In this document: positions 22,842-35,432 of the stretch, piece after piece
Numbering within the stretch: position 1 is the stretch's first letter
How the letters are laid out: every line of letters begins with the position of its first letter
Assembly: GCA_002812745.2 (NCBI GenBank)
Contig: NCSJ02000160.1
Coordinates: 30,695-94,694, forward strand
DNA from: Scytalidium lignicola
Taxonomy: Eukaryota; Ascomycota; Leotiomycetes
Length of the DNA: 64,000 nucleotides
Direction of reading: 5' to 3'
Translations under genes and position numbers: made by a program
Notes under the pieces: generated by a model
What the model saw: the letters and a program-made list of their open reading frames with translations, nothing else
Database searches by the model: none
Told to the model about the DNA's origin: nothing

Positions 22842-23845
22842 AGCTATCTTTACGTGGAGGGATCATCGTGCCAGACAGGATTGAGGGGCAAAAGCGCGTC
22901 ACCAAGACGCGACTTAATATCTAGCCGTTAGTGCCTCAGGCAATAAGTCCTACTCTAGGAGGCTCGTTTTTTAAAGCAACGAGAATGAAGAAATCAATCA
23001 AATTACAATTATATCGATATTGCAGTTTTGAATTCGTGATATTCTTATCAACAATCGTTTTACAAGCGATTTCACGTTCACTTTGCGTACCCAATATGAC
23101 CTTATATAAGATGCTGTAAGTGGTTAAGTTAACCGTGACGGCTAAGGATTTCTCCAACTTCGGAAGATCTCCCGCCGTCAAAAAAGCCAACGTCATTGAA
23201 GCTCATTTGTGATCGCGCCAGAAGCGCACAAGAGCTCGTATTAGAACAATACTATTTCTTTCCAAACCCGCCCCGGGGGAAAAAAGTGGTCGATCCGGGA
23301 TTGATAGATATACCCAAGCGCTTTTCTTTCAAACTGCATGCCCGGGAGGTCAGGGAAGCCGACACGTATTTTTTTTCTCTCTAAAAAAATCATACTCATA
23401 CTCATACTCATTGGGCTGCTCTTTAGTTTATTTGACCAAACCTATTTTGACGTCTGCAGAGAACGCTTGAGGCTACAAGTATAATTTTTCTACCACTAAT
23501 ATTCCTTGCTAGAGGCAAAAGAATCAACAGTTGAATAGTACGAAAGAAGAAGAAATTTTAAAAGAAATAACTTGAAAATAACTTAAACTTAATATCTTAT
23601 AACTTTGTAGTATAGTTAACTTTTTGGGTTTCATATCTTTATATTTTGTACTTCTTGTAATCTTTATAGTTGTCCTTTTGTTTATAGTGTTTATGCAAAT
23701 TTGAAAGTTTGTTCTATGGTAATAAATTGTTTGTATAAGTTTAACTAGAAATGTTAGAATTAATTAAATATGATTTACGTTACCTTTATCCACTGGACTG
23801 TACTGTGACTGATATCCTGCTAGAGCTTCTTGTTCACTAAAATCC
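22842..23845. other. Intergenic region, AT-rich
   Basis: About 1 kb between the SNF2 promoter and the 3' end of the DOMON gene. It contains an ACTCAT microsatellite near 23390-23410 (four units) and a strongly AT-rich block 23480-23780. No gene is supported. Confidence 0.45.
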
Positions 23846-25221
23846 TCAACCTTTGCGACTCGAAGCGTATTTTTGCATGCGCCAATACACGAATGTGATG
23901 ATACCGATCAAGCATATAGCAAGTGCTAGTAATGCATAGTCATATTTCCCGTTCAGAGCTTGTGGAAAGCCACTGATTTTAGGGATTAGTTAAAATAGGC
24001 CCCAAATAGAAGGGAAAGGTGGAATCTTACATAAATCCATTGATGATACCAAGAGGTATCACGACTCTACCAAGCCAGATATGATATGGCGCCAACTTGG
24101 TTGGTGCAAAGGTTCGTTTATAGATTCTGTGGTGTATGAATCCGAGAAGGAACTGGCCGATCATTGCTAGTATCACAATTATTCCGAGGATTTGATGGGG
24201 AGAATTCCAGTTCTTCGACTGAAGTCTCATTGTTAGCAAAAGAACATTGTGATGATAAAGGAGCGGACTGACGCGGTTATACATTGTTCCAGCATAGATC
24301 CCAACACCAGTTCCAATAATTGCAAGGACCGCAGAAGTGCTCATGTTCCAACTGTGGAATCTTGGCTGATTCAGGATACGGAGAAGGAATACCCCAAAAG
24401 GCATCAATCCAAAAAACACCAGAACCATCAGAGCTGCATGAAGTGGCGAAGAAAAGTCATGATCAGTTGAGTCACTAAGTTCCCTCGTACCTACAGTGCT
24501 GGAGAAAATGGGTGCTGGAACACCTCCAGCACCGACTGCTTTAGTCAAATCCATTTGGAAAGTTCCATATTTATCATGGCGTTTAGTATCCGCCGACTTT
24601 GAGTTTGTCTTCAAATTCCCAGACGGTCCAGTGGCGTAGATAAAATTTTCTGCTGTCGAGGTGATATTGAGTGAACCCCCACTCCATTTCCTACAGCTCT
24701 CGCATTTCGCGTTGACAGTGATCCATTTATTATGTTTGTCATTTCCTGTACCAGGCAAGAGAGTGATTGCTACATTCGATGTATAGCTAGGTTCAGTGTG
24801 TCCATCTGTTATTCGGGGACTGACCGTCACGCTGTTTTCGTTAGAGGAAGTGTATAGTAAGAACATCAAGGATCCTTTCATTTTGTCCGAACCCATTCCC
24901 ACGGACTATTCTCTGTTCAGCAAATAGGTAAGGTGTATATGTGATAGGAGCCTCGACTTACAATCCAGGAGTGGCTGCTAGAACCCGACAACGAAAAGTA
25001 AATGTCATCGCTGCCATCACTAGGTACATTGAGGGAAAATGTTATGCCTGGGTGATGCGATACAAATCCTGAAGCAGGAATGTCTACTGCTCTAACAAGA
25101 GAGACCGTTAGGTAGAATGCCGCCGCTAGTTAAACAGTTAATACGCTGTCCGGGATGGCCCGTAAACTAGGAGATTAAATTACATACCAACGACTACTAA
25201 AGAATGTTGTAGATTAACCAT
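23846..25221 (-). CDS. DOMON-cytochrome b561 membrane protein
   Basis: Five exons (25188-25221, 24962-25125, 24273-24905, 24031-24218, 23846-23972) give 381 residues. Splicing exon 1 to exon 2 creates a signal peptide, MVNLQHSLVVVAAAFYLTVS, cut near VRA. A DOMON domain (~35-215) includes SWISVGMGSDKMKGSLMF, the CDH-cytochrome-like heme-site region with Met. Then a b561 module has four helices with the expected His residues: SPLHAALM, PRFHSWNMS, SPHQILGII and APYHIWLGR. Such proteins move electrons across a membrane, often linked to ascorbate or ferric reduction, or serve extracellular oxidoreductases. The 54 nt intron at 24219-24272 has GTCAGT, a GCTAAC branch site and CAG, but it is in frame and stop-free, so a retained form would add 18 residues in the loop before the third His helix. 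Confidence 0.85.
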
Positions 25222-25755
25222 CTTCACACCTTTCTTGAAAATCTGAAGAAGAAAAGAACTGCGGACTTAAAACAGAAAGTGATACAGCATAGGAGAAGAC
25301 AATAAGGAACATCCTTTCCTCAAGTACTTATGGACTTACATTACGCACGTACTCACGTATCCTGTATCATTCCACTCCGGCATTCAAGTTTCGCCGTTGC
25401 AACGTAAACACTCAAGGAAGTTGTCACTGATCTCATGTAAGAGGTGGATGAGCATCTGGAGCTGTTTAACCAATCATTGGCCGTTTATTAGGGTTAAGGG
25501 GAGGAAATCAGAATCTAAGCGATGATGATTGGCTGAATATCGGGCGGTGTATCTTTTTGGCTGAGGACTGAGATAGGCTACGGACGTTACAACTTTTCAG
25601 TTTCTGAAGAAACCTATTGATATCTCCATGACTAGCTTTTCTCTTGAGCCTAGATACTCGGCACTGAAATTTTCCTTATTCCAACACGGGTAATCCTTTG
25701 CGAGGGATTGTAATCCATGTAACAGCAGCTTCAGCTATCATCTACCTAGCATACT
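25222..25755. other. Promoter of DOMON gene and 3' flank of aminopeptidase
   Basis: 534 bp; no ORF or repeat of note. Two short CATGTAAGAGG/CCAATCATTGG words near 25430-25490, the latter containing a CCAAT box, lie upstream of the DOMON gene. Confidence 0.4.
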
Positions 25756-28490
25756 TTAGCAATTCTTGCAATACCCATGAGCTTGTAGCCAAGCAAGAAT
25801 ATCTTCGTAATCTCTTTTCATCCATTTTTCCTTGGCTTCAACTGATTCCTGAGCCACGTCAATAATCGTTCTAAGCCCCTATGAATTAGGAGTATTAGCC
25901 CAAACGCCATCGTTTGCCATACTTGATTCAACGGATAAAGTTACCTCGGAATCTAACTCTCCAAATTTCTTCTTCACTTCCATTAATTGATCCATTGTTG
26001 TAAATGTATCTAAAATCATCCTAAACATTGGCCCAAAGGCCGCAAGCCCTCCAGCACCTTGAATGATATGACTATAATCCTGCATCCATTGTCCGGAGTT
26101 TAGGAGTTCCCAGAGAGCATTGATACCATTCTTATGTGTTTTAAGAGGTTTGAGAATGGAAAGGGTCTGAAATTTCCTAAGGGAGTCAACACTCAATGAT
26201 ATTTTCATTGTCTCTTCTATTGAGGATGGATCGGTGCAATAGCCAATGGACTGGTAGATTTGGAGTGCTTCTTCTTCGTTGTGGTTTGGTAGACTTTTAA
26301 GCTGAGTTATCAGCTGGGAAAACTGCCATTATATCAGTGACATACAATAACATATCAGGTAAGGTATCATACTGCTTTCTCTCCTTCATTCTCTAAAACT
26401 ATCTTGAAGACTGCTGATCGAAGATTAGCATTGTCTGTAATCTTATCCCCATTTATAAAGCGACCAAATAGTTCCTGTGCATATACAATGGCATCTTTAT
26501 TACCGCAAGAGTTTTGTAACAGTAACTCTTTTAGTCTGCTGTCGAGTTGTTTGTCTTCGCTAGAGAGATTGAAAACATGTTTTGAAATGCTATTCCTTAG
26601 AATGTCTTTCTTGAAGTTAGAGAAGTAGCGTTTGAATTCATCGCTTTCAAAAACAATGAATTCGGATATTTTTTCGAGTGTTAAAGTAATACTCTTCCAA
26701 ACGTAATAGTTGTTCTCATCTTTGAAATTAAGGAGCAGGTCCAGAAGGTTTGAAGTCCTAGTATAGGGATGGCCAGCCAGTACTAATGCAGCGGTATCTG
26801 AAATGATACCAATCTTATCCTCAACAGACAATAAGCCAGATGGAACTGCTTTCCCTAGCAGGCTGAGACGATGAGGCTCATATGCAACGCGATAAAAGCC
26901 GATATGATCAGCATTGAATTTATAGCAGTCCAGAGGAACATCGAGTGATGTAGACTCTGTATCAAATAATCTTTCAATAAGTGCATTTGAAGTGCGGATC
27001 TTGAGAGAAATTGGATATAACATTTCTTCATCAAGATTCTCTCCCCCAGAGAACCAAAACCGTTTCTGAGTAATTGTCACTGAGTTGGAAGCTTTGTTTT
27101 CTTGTACACTAATAACAGGGTAACCAGAAGTCTTTGTCCATATGCCGATGATGCTACCAACATCAACTCCAGTAACTTCTTGCAAAGTATTCCACAAATC
27201 CTGGGTTTGGGCATTTGCATAAGCGTGCTTTTTCAAATATTTTTGAACACCATCGAGGAATCTCTCTTCACCCAAGTGACTACTTATCATCCGTAGTACA
27301 GAACAACCTTTCTTGTAGGTAATATCATCAAATATATGGACTAGATCGGTAGGATCTGCTATTGGTACTTCCACGGGGTGGCTCCTTCTGCTTGAATCTA
27401 GAAGAAGACCAAGCTGATAGCTCTCCCCTAGGAACCTTTGAAACGGCTCGGAAGTACCAAGCATTCTCGACCTCCCAATTAATGCTGCCCAGTCTGCAAA
27501 TCCTTCATTGAGCCAAAGAGCATCCCACCAGTCCATAGTTACTAGGTTTCCAAACCACTGATGAGCAAGTTCGTGGAAAACTGTGGACATAGAAGAATCT
27601 CTCTCAAAAGACGAGGAGGTGGGACCAACCAACAGTTTTGATGGGATAAATGTGATGAGACCCCAATTCTCCATTGAACTCTGACTGTTTGGAATTGCAA
27701 CCATATTCACCTTAGGAAGTGGAAATTCTATATCAAATGCTTTCTCAAATATTGATAAAGCCTTCGTGGCTGTATCAAGAGCAAATCGACCATCCAATAT
27801 ATTTCCATAGCCGATTGGAGAATAGATACTAACTGGCACACGAAATTCATCTGATTCAATCATGTCGAACGTTCCTATCACAAATGCTACTATGTAAGTA
27901 GACATTCTCGGAGTCTTCTGGAATTGAACCAGTTTGGAGTTGTTAATGCTTGAATCCGTACACGATTGGACCGGCATATTCCCCAAACAAGTGAGTCCTT
28001 TGTCAACTTGTAAGCCGATGGAGAATGTTGCTTTCAGGGCTGGATCATCAAAGCATGGAAATACTCTTCTCGCACCCGTAGCCTCCAAATCAGTTGATGC
28101 AATCCAATCCAAAGGTAGACTTTCCAAACCATTGTCCCCAAATTGTGTCATCCGAAACCCCAGTTCAGTGATTCCCACCATCCTTCCACAGAAACAAAGA
28201 TGGATTTGCAGATATGCATTTGTATTGATAGGTTTGATTAGGATTTCGTGTGTCTGATCCTTTGGGTTCTGCTTTGTACCCAAGATGTCCATAGCAAGCC
28301 CTTTGTCGTCATAGATTGTCGTCTGTGTGATCTCAATGCAGTGTGCATTGAAGCAGGTGGTAGAAGTAGGTTCCTTTACGTTAACATCGATAGAGACAGA
28401 ACCAGCAAAAGTTTGATTCGAAAAGTCTGGAGTAATTTGTAAGTTATAGTGAATTGGGATGATAGCTTTGGTAAGTCTATAATTGGACAT
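25756..28490 (-). CDS. M1-family zinc aminopeptidase (Aap1/Ape2 type)
   Basis: Three exons (26373-28490, 25945-26322, 25756-25878) give 872 residues, the usual M1 length. The zinc site is HELAH at 306-310 with E329 (HExxH-x18-E), and the later Tyr region DDITYKKGCSVLRM is present. The exopeptidase motif, normally GAMEN or GGMEN, reads SSMEN at 271-275: Glu and Asn are kept, the first two residues are Ser. Substrate-binding, M1 and ERAP1-like C-terminal domains (~540-872) follow. The start at 28490 (MSNYRLTK) matches the family; an in-frame upstream ATG at 28616 would add a 42-residue hydrophobic leader that could act as a signal peptide. Role: removal of N-terminal residues from peptides, probably cytosolic if the 28490 start is used. 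Confidence 0.9.
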
Positions 28491-29577
28491 TGTGAAGTCA
28501 ATAGCTTTCACGTCTGCACTCCTTGAGAATTGTAAGGAAAACGGACAAATAAAGATAGGAAGTAATGTTAAATAAAAAATTGTATCTAGAATAGATATAC
28601 TAGATAGATGAAGCAAAGGAAGGCTTCAATATATAATGGGAAGAGCAATAAAGGCTGTCTAGTTTGCCGCACATGATCGGTCATTACGCAGGCAGAAGAG
28701 TGAAAGGAAAATAGTAGTCCTCTTTAAGCCTCTAGGAACATCATGTTGGCAGATTTGTGGCTCTTGGTAATAGTTGGTCGGTTGTTAATCTGCTTAATAT
28801 TGTTCTTGGTGTGGGATACCTAAAAGGGGTAAGTTCTATAACAGCCACAAGCGATAGTCTCAACCCAGGTGCATCGAATCTAAGGACTACCAAAAATCAT
28901 CTCAGATAGTGCTGTGGTTCATTCTTCGATAATAATCAGGGAGAATTATCTCACCATCCTGCAGCATCTGAATAATACTAATTAAAGTTCCAATATGATG
29001 ATGAGTCGGAGCTGTGTTCCGTAGGTATGGTGCCAAAGAGTCTCATCATGTCATATTTACCTTTCCTGTTGCTTCTTTGACTATGATTATAATACTATGT
29101 CTGGAAATTATAACTAGAACAAATAGTATTATAAATATCGATCTTGTGAAGAATTTGGGGAGTTGTTTCTTATAGAGTACTGTAGAGGCATCGCAAGTTG
29201 CTAGACAGTCATGGTAAACAAGTGTAACCAGTGACAAAAGTCCCTTTATTTCAACAGCCAACAGAGAAATTCTTAAACCTAGCATATAGTAAATGACATA
29301 TGATACAATAAAAGGGAAGTAGGATGGCAAATTTAATCTCAAAAATGAAGATTGTAATAAAGGCTTATCCCTTAGGTAGCTGCAAGATCTCACGTTTTTG
29401 TATTCAGGAGTTGTCAAAGAGCATGTCAATAACTTCACCTTAAATTTCACCTTCACCTTTAGAGCTATTTGCAAATCACCTTTCCTTCATATTTCTGTAC
29501 CATCTTTCTTTCAACTTTGTGTTCTCCAACACATCTTTACTTTCAACATCAACAAAAGCCAACAGCGACTGGCAACC
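28491..29577. promoter_or_regulatory. Divergent promoter region
   Basis: 1087 bp between the aminopeptidase (minus) and the gene at 29578 (plus). AT-rich; the 28499-28616 part is open in frame with the aminopeptidase. The 29400-29577 part is a pyrimidine-rich leader (CACCTT repeats, TTTCAACATCAACAAAAGCC) ending in CAACCATG. No other gene seen. Confidence 0.45.
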
Positions 29578-30913
29578 ATGAGTTTGATCGAGGTTGAACG
29601 ATCTATTAAAATATACAAGTACCGCACGGTCGAAGATGCACTCAAAGCAGCACATGCCTCTCATTTTGCCACCACCGTTAAGGTTGTCTCGGCACCGCAG
29701 TGGCAGCTTGAGGTCGTAGGTGCTCCATTTAGTGATGAATACATCGAAGATATGCACCGTCAATCTACACTTCTGTCTTTAGAGGCAAAAGGTGCAGGAC
29801 CAATGCGAACACCAAACGTATATTTCATGTACGACAATTTCCTAGATCCATACATCTTTGTGGAGAAATATCCTGGTATCACCTTCATGGGTTTTGCATT
29901 GCTCGGAGGCTGGAGCTGGCACGTAAACCAAAAGGGTAAGTAAATCTAGAATAGCACCTCTCGGCACAAGTCCTTTTGTGCATTGTTGTCGCTGACGATA
30001 TATTGTAGGCAAGCCCAATATCAGGCTTGGCTTCAACAATCCACAGTACATCCCAGGCAACATTCCATTCTCTGATCTCAGGGACAAGAACCGAAAGCCA
30101 CCCAAAGCTCTGGCTCGAGCAGGCACGTGGGGTTATGTCTTCAGAACAACACCTGAGATTGACATACAGATCGAAGGTGACAGAGACACCTCACTTATCC
30201 AAGGTATTTCGACAGCAAAGTATTGTGACCCGAAGGATGGAAAGTATCGGAACTGCAAGGTCAGATTTCATTTTGATCCTCGCAACACCATTGATATCAA
30301 TCGCAGGGTCTTCAATCACGAAGAGATGAAGAAATGGGCTGCGGGATTGAACAGAATGATAGATTTTCATGTCGCAAAAGAACACCTTGACTACATCTGG
30401 GATCAACTTTATGGAATTGCGCCGAACACGGAGGCCCTTGCCAGAATCAAACGTGGTACAAATGAGGCTCTGGAGCTGAGACTCCCTGGATTCTTTTCAA
30501 GCCCTAGAGATAGTCCCGTCCGCAGACCAGTCCCTGCTACCCGAGCTAAGAAACGTCCTTTTAACCCCGAATCCGGTGCATCCTTGTTTCATCAGCAGAA
30601 AAGGTCTCGCTTGATCAACAACCATCCTCGGAATGGCTACCCAATGCACTCAGACGGACCAGGACCTGCTATACTGTGTAATCATCCTTCAGTAAGAGCC
30701 TCTGCGACTGGCCTTCATCAAGCGGGTCGTTCTCAACTTGAGGTTGGAGCAACGTATCGTAATGTGATGGGCCCAGTTAGAATGACTCAGCCAGCAAAAC
30801 ACGTCTCGCAATCTAGCTCGTCTAGCTCTTCCTCTTTCAACGATCTGACCAGCGACTTCGAAAAGGGATCATCGATGGGAACTTCGCCGCCACCTTTCCG
30901 GGTGTCAAAGTGA
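29578..30913 (+). CDS. Unrecognised 420-residue protein
   Basis: Exons 29578-29935 and 30009-30913 (420 residues; junction restores QKGKPNIRLGF). I do not recognise a family. The N-terminal ~280 residues look folded: aromatic- and charge-balanced, with FMYDNFLDPYIFVEKYPG, GGWSWHVNQKG and a segment KYCDPKDGKYRNCKVRFHF. The last ~130 residues are low in hydrophobics, rich in Pro, Arg and Ser, with a KKRPF basic patch and a run of nine Ser in a ten-residue stretch. No signal peptide or membrane helix. The start is the first ATG after a clean leader and sits in a good context (ACC ATG A). The composition suggests a nuclear protein, but this is only inference. Confidence 0.75.
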
Positions 30914-31242
30914 GAATGAATCCTTCACCATTGGAGGTCTGGGGACTGGTTGTTACCACTGCACTTGCCAACAGGGAAGAGGACTAATAGGTGGTGTGAT
31001 GAGAACGAAATTGTAACAAGCAATAGATCAATGAAGGAGATTGTCACATCCTATTATCTTGCGTTAATATCATTGCTCTGATGTGTCACACAACGTATTG
31101 ATACGTGCTTTGGTTCAATCTATATGTTCTATACGTGACGATTAGGCGAATCGTACAGAGTCGCTTCAGGTGCTCACATCAAACGGATCTATAATTAGTA
31201 AACTCACCGAAAATTATACCCTGGCCACGTTATATAACAAAT
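30914..31242. other. Convergent 3' spacer
   Basis: 329 bp between the 3' ends of the 420-residue gene and the MFS gene. Nothing noted. Confidence 0.45.
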
Positions 31243-33025
31243 TCAACCCAACAGTGAGTTCTCTAAGCCTTCCGTTTCTAAAGATACGGCATCGTCCGAG
31301 TAGGGATGTTCATCTCCATACATAATATCTCCATGTTCCAAAATTGGTTTCTCCTTATCTAGAAATCCAAAACACCAAACGCCCAGACCACCAACAAAGG
31401 AAATCAGGAAAAGAGCATCAAATGGCAGTGTAACCCATGCTCCCTTCAGATGTAATCCCAGAGAATACAAAGCTGCAAGTGTAGGAGCAGCAGTCAAAGT
31501 GCCCGCAGTTTCAACTACACCAATAGCGGCGTTTAGGCGACCAACATGCTCCTTGTCGACCAAGGTTGTAATTAGTGACCTCACTAGTGACGAAAAGCCC
31601 GAGCCCAGAGACCAGATTGCTAATCCCGAAATCGTGGCACCCACACTGGAGCTTAGAACCAAAAGTAGAGCTGCAAGGAGCTGCAAAACTGCTGAGGCTT
31701 GAGCCAGGTATAGATCCTTTGCTTTCGAGGAATAGTGCATACGTTCGGTAATATAATAAGAGAGTGTAGGTATGATTATGACTAGTAGGACTATGTTCAC
31801 TAAAGCATTCACGGAGAGAAGAAAGCCTGCTTCAGCAAGGGTCCAGCCGTATTGCTTTGAGATATAACGTAGTGCTATTCCGCCTGATTGATTTCCGAAT
31901 GGAGTGATGATGAAGGTCATGAGAAGAAGAAGGATAGGTGGCGAATGGAGGATAGTAGTTGCGGCCCGTACGTTCTTGATGTTCTCCCAGAATTTGGATC
32001 GTAGGTCAGTTAGAAGGGATGCTTTCACTCCGTTCGTCAGTTCGATTTCTGGTTCAAGATCTGGTTCTAGAGTTGAAGTTTTTGAGATATGAAGATGCAA
32101 GGTTTCAGGCACAACAAGCATGAAAATAATGCATCCACTAATCACCAACCCAAAGCCAAGAAGTATCGGGATCCATGGGGAACGCATCATCAGGATGGAT
32201 GCAATAGATGGCGCAATAAGCTGCGCGAGAAGTGCTCCAGAGGCGCCGAAGAGAAATACATTAGCCCTAGTCTTGTCAATAAATACAATAGAGACTTGGG
32301 TATATTTTCTAACCTGTTGGCTTCAGTGCTTATATCAGATCCGATAGAAAAAAACACTGTGCTCATAGTCGCCTCGCCACCACCTATGAATATGAAGATA
32401 GGTGTAACCCAAACTAAATGGATGGGTAGAATGTTCGAAAACCACATCACCGTGAGACCGCTTATGCCTGAAAGAATTATACCGGTTGCTGAGAGGGCGA
32501 AGACCTTTTTACGACCAATTCTAACATAATGTATGTTAGACATGGAAGATCCTCTGAATGAGGAATTATAGTTTGCTTACCTGTCTGCCAGGAGACCGTA
32601 AGGCATCGCCATCAAGAGTCCTAGGAATGTTAACGTTCCATATTGACTCCAATAAAGCTAAACAGTAGCTTACCTGGAATACTATTCAGCACCGCCAGGC
32701 CGCCGAGCATCGAATTCAACCGAGATTGGACTTCCTCGCCTTTACATAACTTCTCGTCTATCTTTCCTGACAAGGTGACGTCGTGATAACCTTCCAATTT
32801 GTCGTAGTATTCATGGCACAAAATATCTTCATAAATCCGTACTCCAGGAATTGCCATGAGTGTACCTCCAAAAGCAAGCAAAAATATCATCGATGCTATA
32901 ATGAATACAATTTTCCACGGGGAATGTGTGGGGTGAACTGGGAGGGAACGCTCTTCCAGTGCTGGGGTTCCAGGGCGAAGGAAAGGCACTTCGACCTCCT
33001 CGAAGGAGTGGTTGCGGGCCACCAT
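31243..33025 (-). CDS. MFS transporter (DHA-like)
   Basis: Four exons (32674-33025, 32581-32620, 32314-32520, 31243-32266) give 540 residues. A ~35-residue N-tail leads to TM1 (IVFIIASMIFLLAFGGTLMAIP), then an unusually long first luminal/outer loop (IYEDILCHEYYD, with Cys pairs, ~55 residues) before TM2. Exon 2 (40 nt) encodes LLMAMPYGLLADR and joins exon 3 to form the ADRIGRKK motif of the MFS loop 2-3. Later segments include GGGEATMSTVFFSIGSDI, FGASGALLAQLIAP and GRLNAAIGVVETAGTL. About 12 helices are expected. It resembles the fungal TetA/MFS_1 proteins without known substrates. Its 5' end faces that of the PLP decarboxylase at 33787, so the two may be co-regulated. Confidence 0.85.
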
Positions 33026-33786
33026 CTTGAAGCGCTGTCAATTGAGCAACTGATTCAGTTACTTTGCTCCTCTTCTTCCTAAGTTATTTAGAGAGTAATG
33101 CAATACGCTTCCCAGCAGCGTATTACATATACCACAGTAATAGAACGAGAGACGGAGAAATAATAAGGTTTAGAGAAGATAAGATCGCGCGGCGCCACCT
33201 CCTGAGATAAAATGTTCAGCTTGCCCTGACTAATTAACCAATAATCATTCGTGCTTAAGACGCCCGATTCCTTTGGGGCAGAAGCAAGGGCATCATGCGA
33301 TGACGGGAAGGATAAAACGATAAAACGCTCTCTCACCCTGCAGCATCCTTACGTATTCGTAGTCGAATGGCAAAGTTAAGTGAGCCTATGTGTTCCAAGT
33401 ACCCGAACGGCAGCTTCAAATCAGCCGTGCTAGCCAAGGCTGAGTCGCAGTCGCCACGAATGCAAAGCCCTCAAGCCCTCCAACTGTTTCGGGCAGCATT
33501 CTGCGATGTGCTTGCCTAGCGCCTTTCAGGGCTGATAGCTTCCCCATACTCGGCTGCACTCACCCCTTCTGGTTATTACAATGCACCACCGGCTGCATGT
33601 CAGCAGCAGTAGACGCTGATACCGGCCTTTGCAGCGGGAATTGAGCGCACTGCAACAAAAAAAAATTTAGCATACAAAATAATAATTATGTGAACAACAT
33701 AACTATACTCTGAACTGCCCCATCGCGGTCCCTATAGGAATCCTGGTACACAGTAGAAATCAAGGAGTGGCGTCTTATCGTTCCTT
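33026..33786. promoter_or_regulatory. Divergent promoter between MFS and PLP decarboxylase
   Basis: 761 bp. The middle (33360-33620) is GC-richer with CAAGCCCTC/CCAAGGCTG words; the end is A-rich with an A8 run at ~33655 and TATAC motifs. No gene is supported in it. Confidence 0.45.
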
Positions 33787-35432
33787 ATGGCTTTCTCTAC
33801 CTCCTCCTCATACAATGATATTCAGAGAGTGTTGGAATCAACACCCAATGATCCACTTCCATCACCAGGATCACTTGCAAAGGCAACGGCATCAATTCAT
33901 CTCGTTTTACCAGATTCTGGTCTCGGAGAAGAGGCCACGGCAGCTCATCTCATCAACGATCTAATTCCAGGTTTCAATGGCCCTAAAACGTCGTCGAACT
34001 ACTATGGCTTCGTGACTGGCGGGGTATTTCCAATTGCTGAAGTCGCTGACAATATCGTCACTGCCTTTGATCAGAATGTGCAAGTGCATCTGCCAGATCA
34101 GAGCACTAGCACCATTATTGAGGACAAAGCATTGTCCATGCTAGCCGAGTTGCTGCATTTAGATTCTTTTAGTGGTAAAACGTTTACGACTGGTGCAACT
34201 TCTTCTAATATCTTGGGACTAGCTTGTGGCCGCCAGCATGTGATTGCTCAAAAGCTGAGAGCAAGAGGTTATTCCGATGATGCGGCTGAGCTGGGGATTT
34301 TGGAAGCCTGTATGAAAGCAGGAATTACCAAGGTTCAGGTCTTGACAGCCATGGCTCACAGCTCGACATATAAAGCTGCTAGCGTTGTAGGAATCGGTCG
34401 TGCAAATGTAAAAGACATCGGTATTAAAGTCCAGCCATGGAGGATTGATATGGATTCAGTCGAGGAAGAGCTCAAACGTGAAGGAGTGATGAGTATCGTT
34501 TCTATAACGGCAGGGGAGGTTAATACTGGACGTTTCACCGTGGAAAGTCCTGATATGAAGAGATTGCGTGACCTCTGTGATAAACATGGCAGCTGGTTGC
34601 ACCTTGATGGCGGTAAATATTTTTCTTCTTCTTCTTTTCGTTTCCTTTACATCACTCCTGGTTTCATTTTATGATTCAAGTATCCTTACAAGATGATAGC
34701 ATTCGGTCTCTTTGCAACAGCGCTCCCTCAAGAATCTCAGTTTGAAAGTCTGAGAGATGTTACCAGTCAACTCCATCTCGCTCATTCTATTGGTGGTGAC
34801 GGTCATAAGATGCTCAATGTGGTATGTAATGGGCTTCACATCATGCTGGCTCCCTCGAGCCCCTTTCAATTAGAAGTTTGGTCTCTAATAAGCTACTTTA
34901 GCCATACGATTGTGGATTTTTCTTCACTAAACAGTCAAGCATTTTATCAGATGTGTTCCAGAATCCTAACGCAGCATATCTCTCCTTTGGCCCTTCAAAA
35001 ATCCTATCACCACTTAATATTCGTATCGAGAATTCATGCCGTTTCCGAGCTCTACCAGTCTACGCAGTGCTTTTAGCATACGGACGAGAAGGATTGGCTA
35101 AAATATTTGCATCTCAGGTCCTCTTGGCAAGATCCATAGCCGCGTTTCTAGACGATCATGCTGAATATGAGCTACTTACTCACTGTAAGCATGGCCCTAA
35201 AGCCGTAGAACAATATGGAAGCATCCATATGGTTGTGCTTTTTCGTGCTAAAGATGAGAAAATTAATGAGGAAGTTACGGCAAGAATTAATGCTACAAGA
35301 AAGATTTATGTATCTGGTACGAAGTGGGAAGGAAAACCGGCTTGCAGGATTGCGATTTCGACTTGGAAGGTTGATGTGCAGCGGGATTTGAAGACAATTA
35401 CGGAGGTCCTAGAAGAGGTCCTCCAAAGTTAA
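33787..35432 (+). CDS. PLP-dependent group II decarboxylase-family enzyme
   Basis: Exons 33787-34612, 34700-34821 and 34902-35432 give 492 residues; junctions restore DGAFGLFA and HKMLNVPYDCG. The family (aromatic-L-amino-acid/glutamate/histidine decarboxylase) is clear: YYGFVTGGVFP, TTGATSSNILGLACGR (cofactor phosphate region), SITAGEVNTGRF, then the Asp-Gly segment LHLDGAFG that contacts the pyridine ring, and the Schiff-base Lys at K312 in DGHK. In bacterial and animal enzymes the His before Lys is also conserved. The C-terminal small domain runs from ~340. It is cytosolic by appearance (no targeting signal). Likely substrates are aromatic amino acids or related amines; the active-site residues that would discriminate cannot be assigned with confidence. 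The gene faces an MFS transporter. Confidence 0.88.

Noticed and set aside
23390..23411. ACTCAT microsatellite as regulatory element
   Set aside because: Only four units and no other structure near it.
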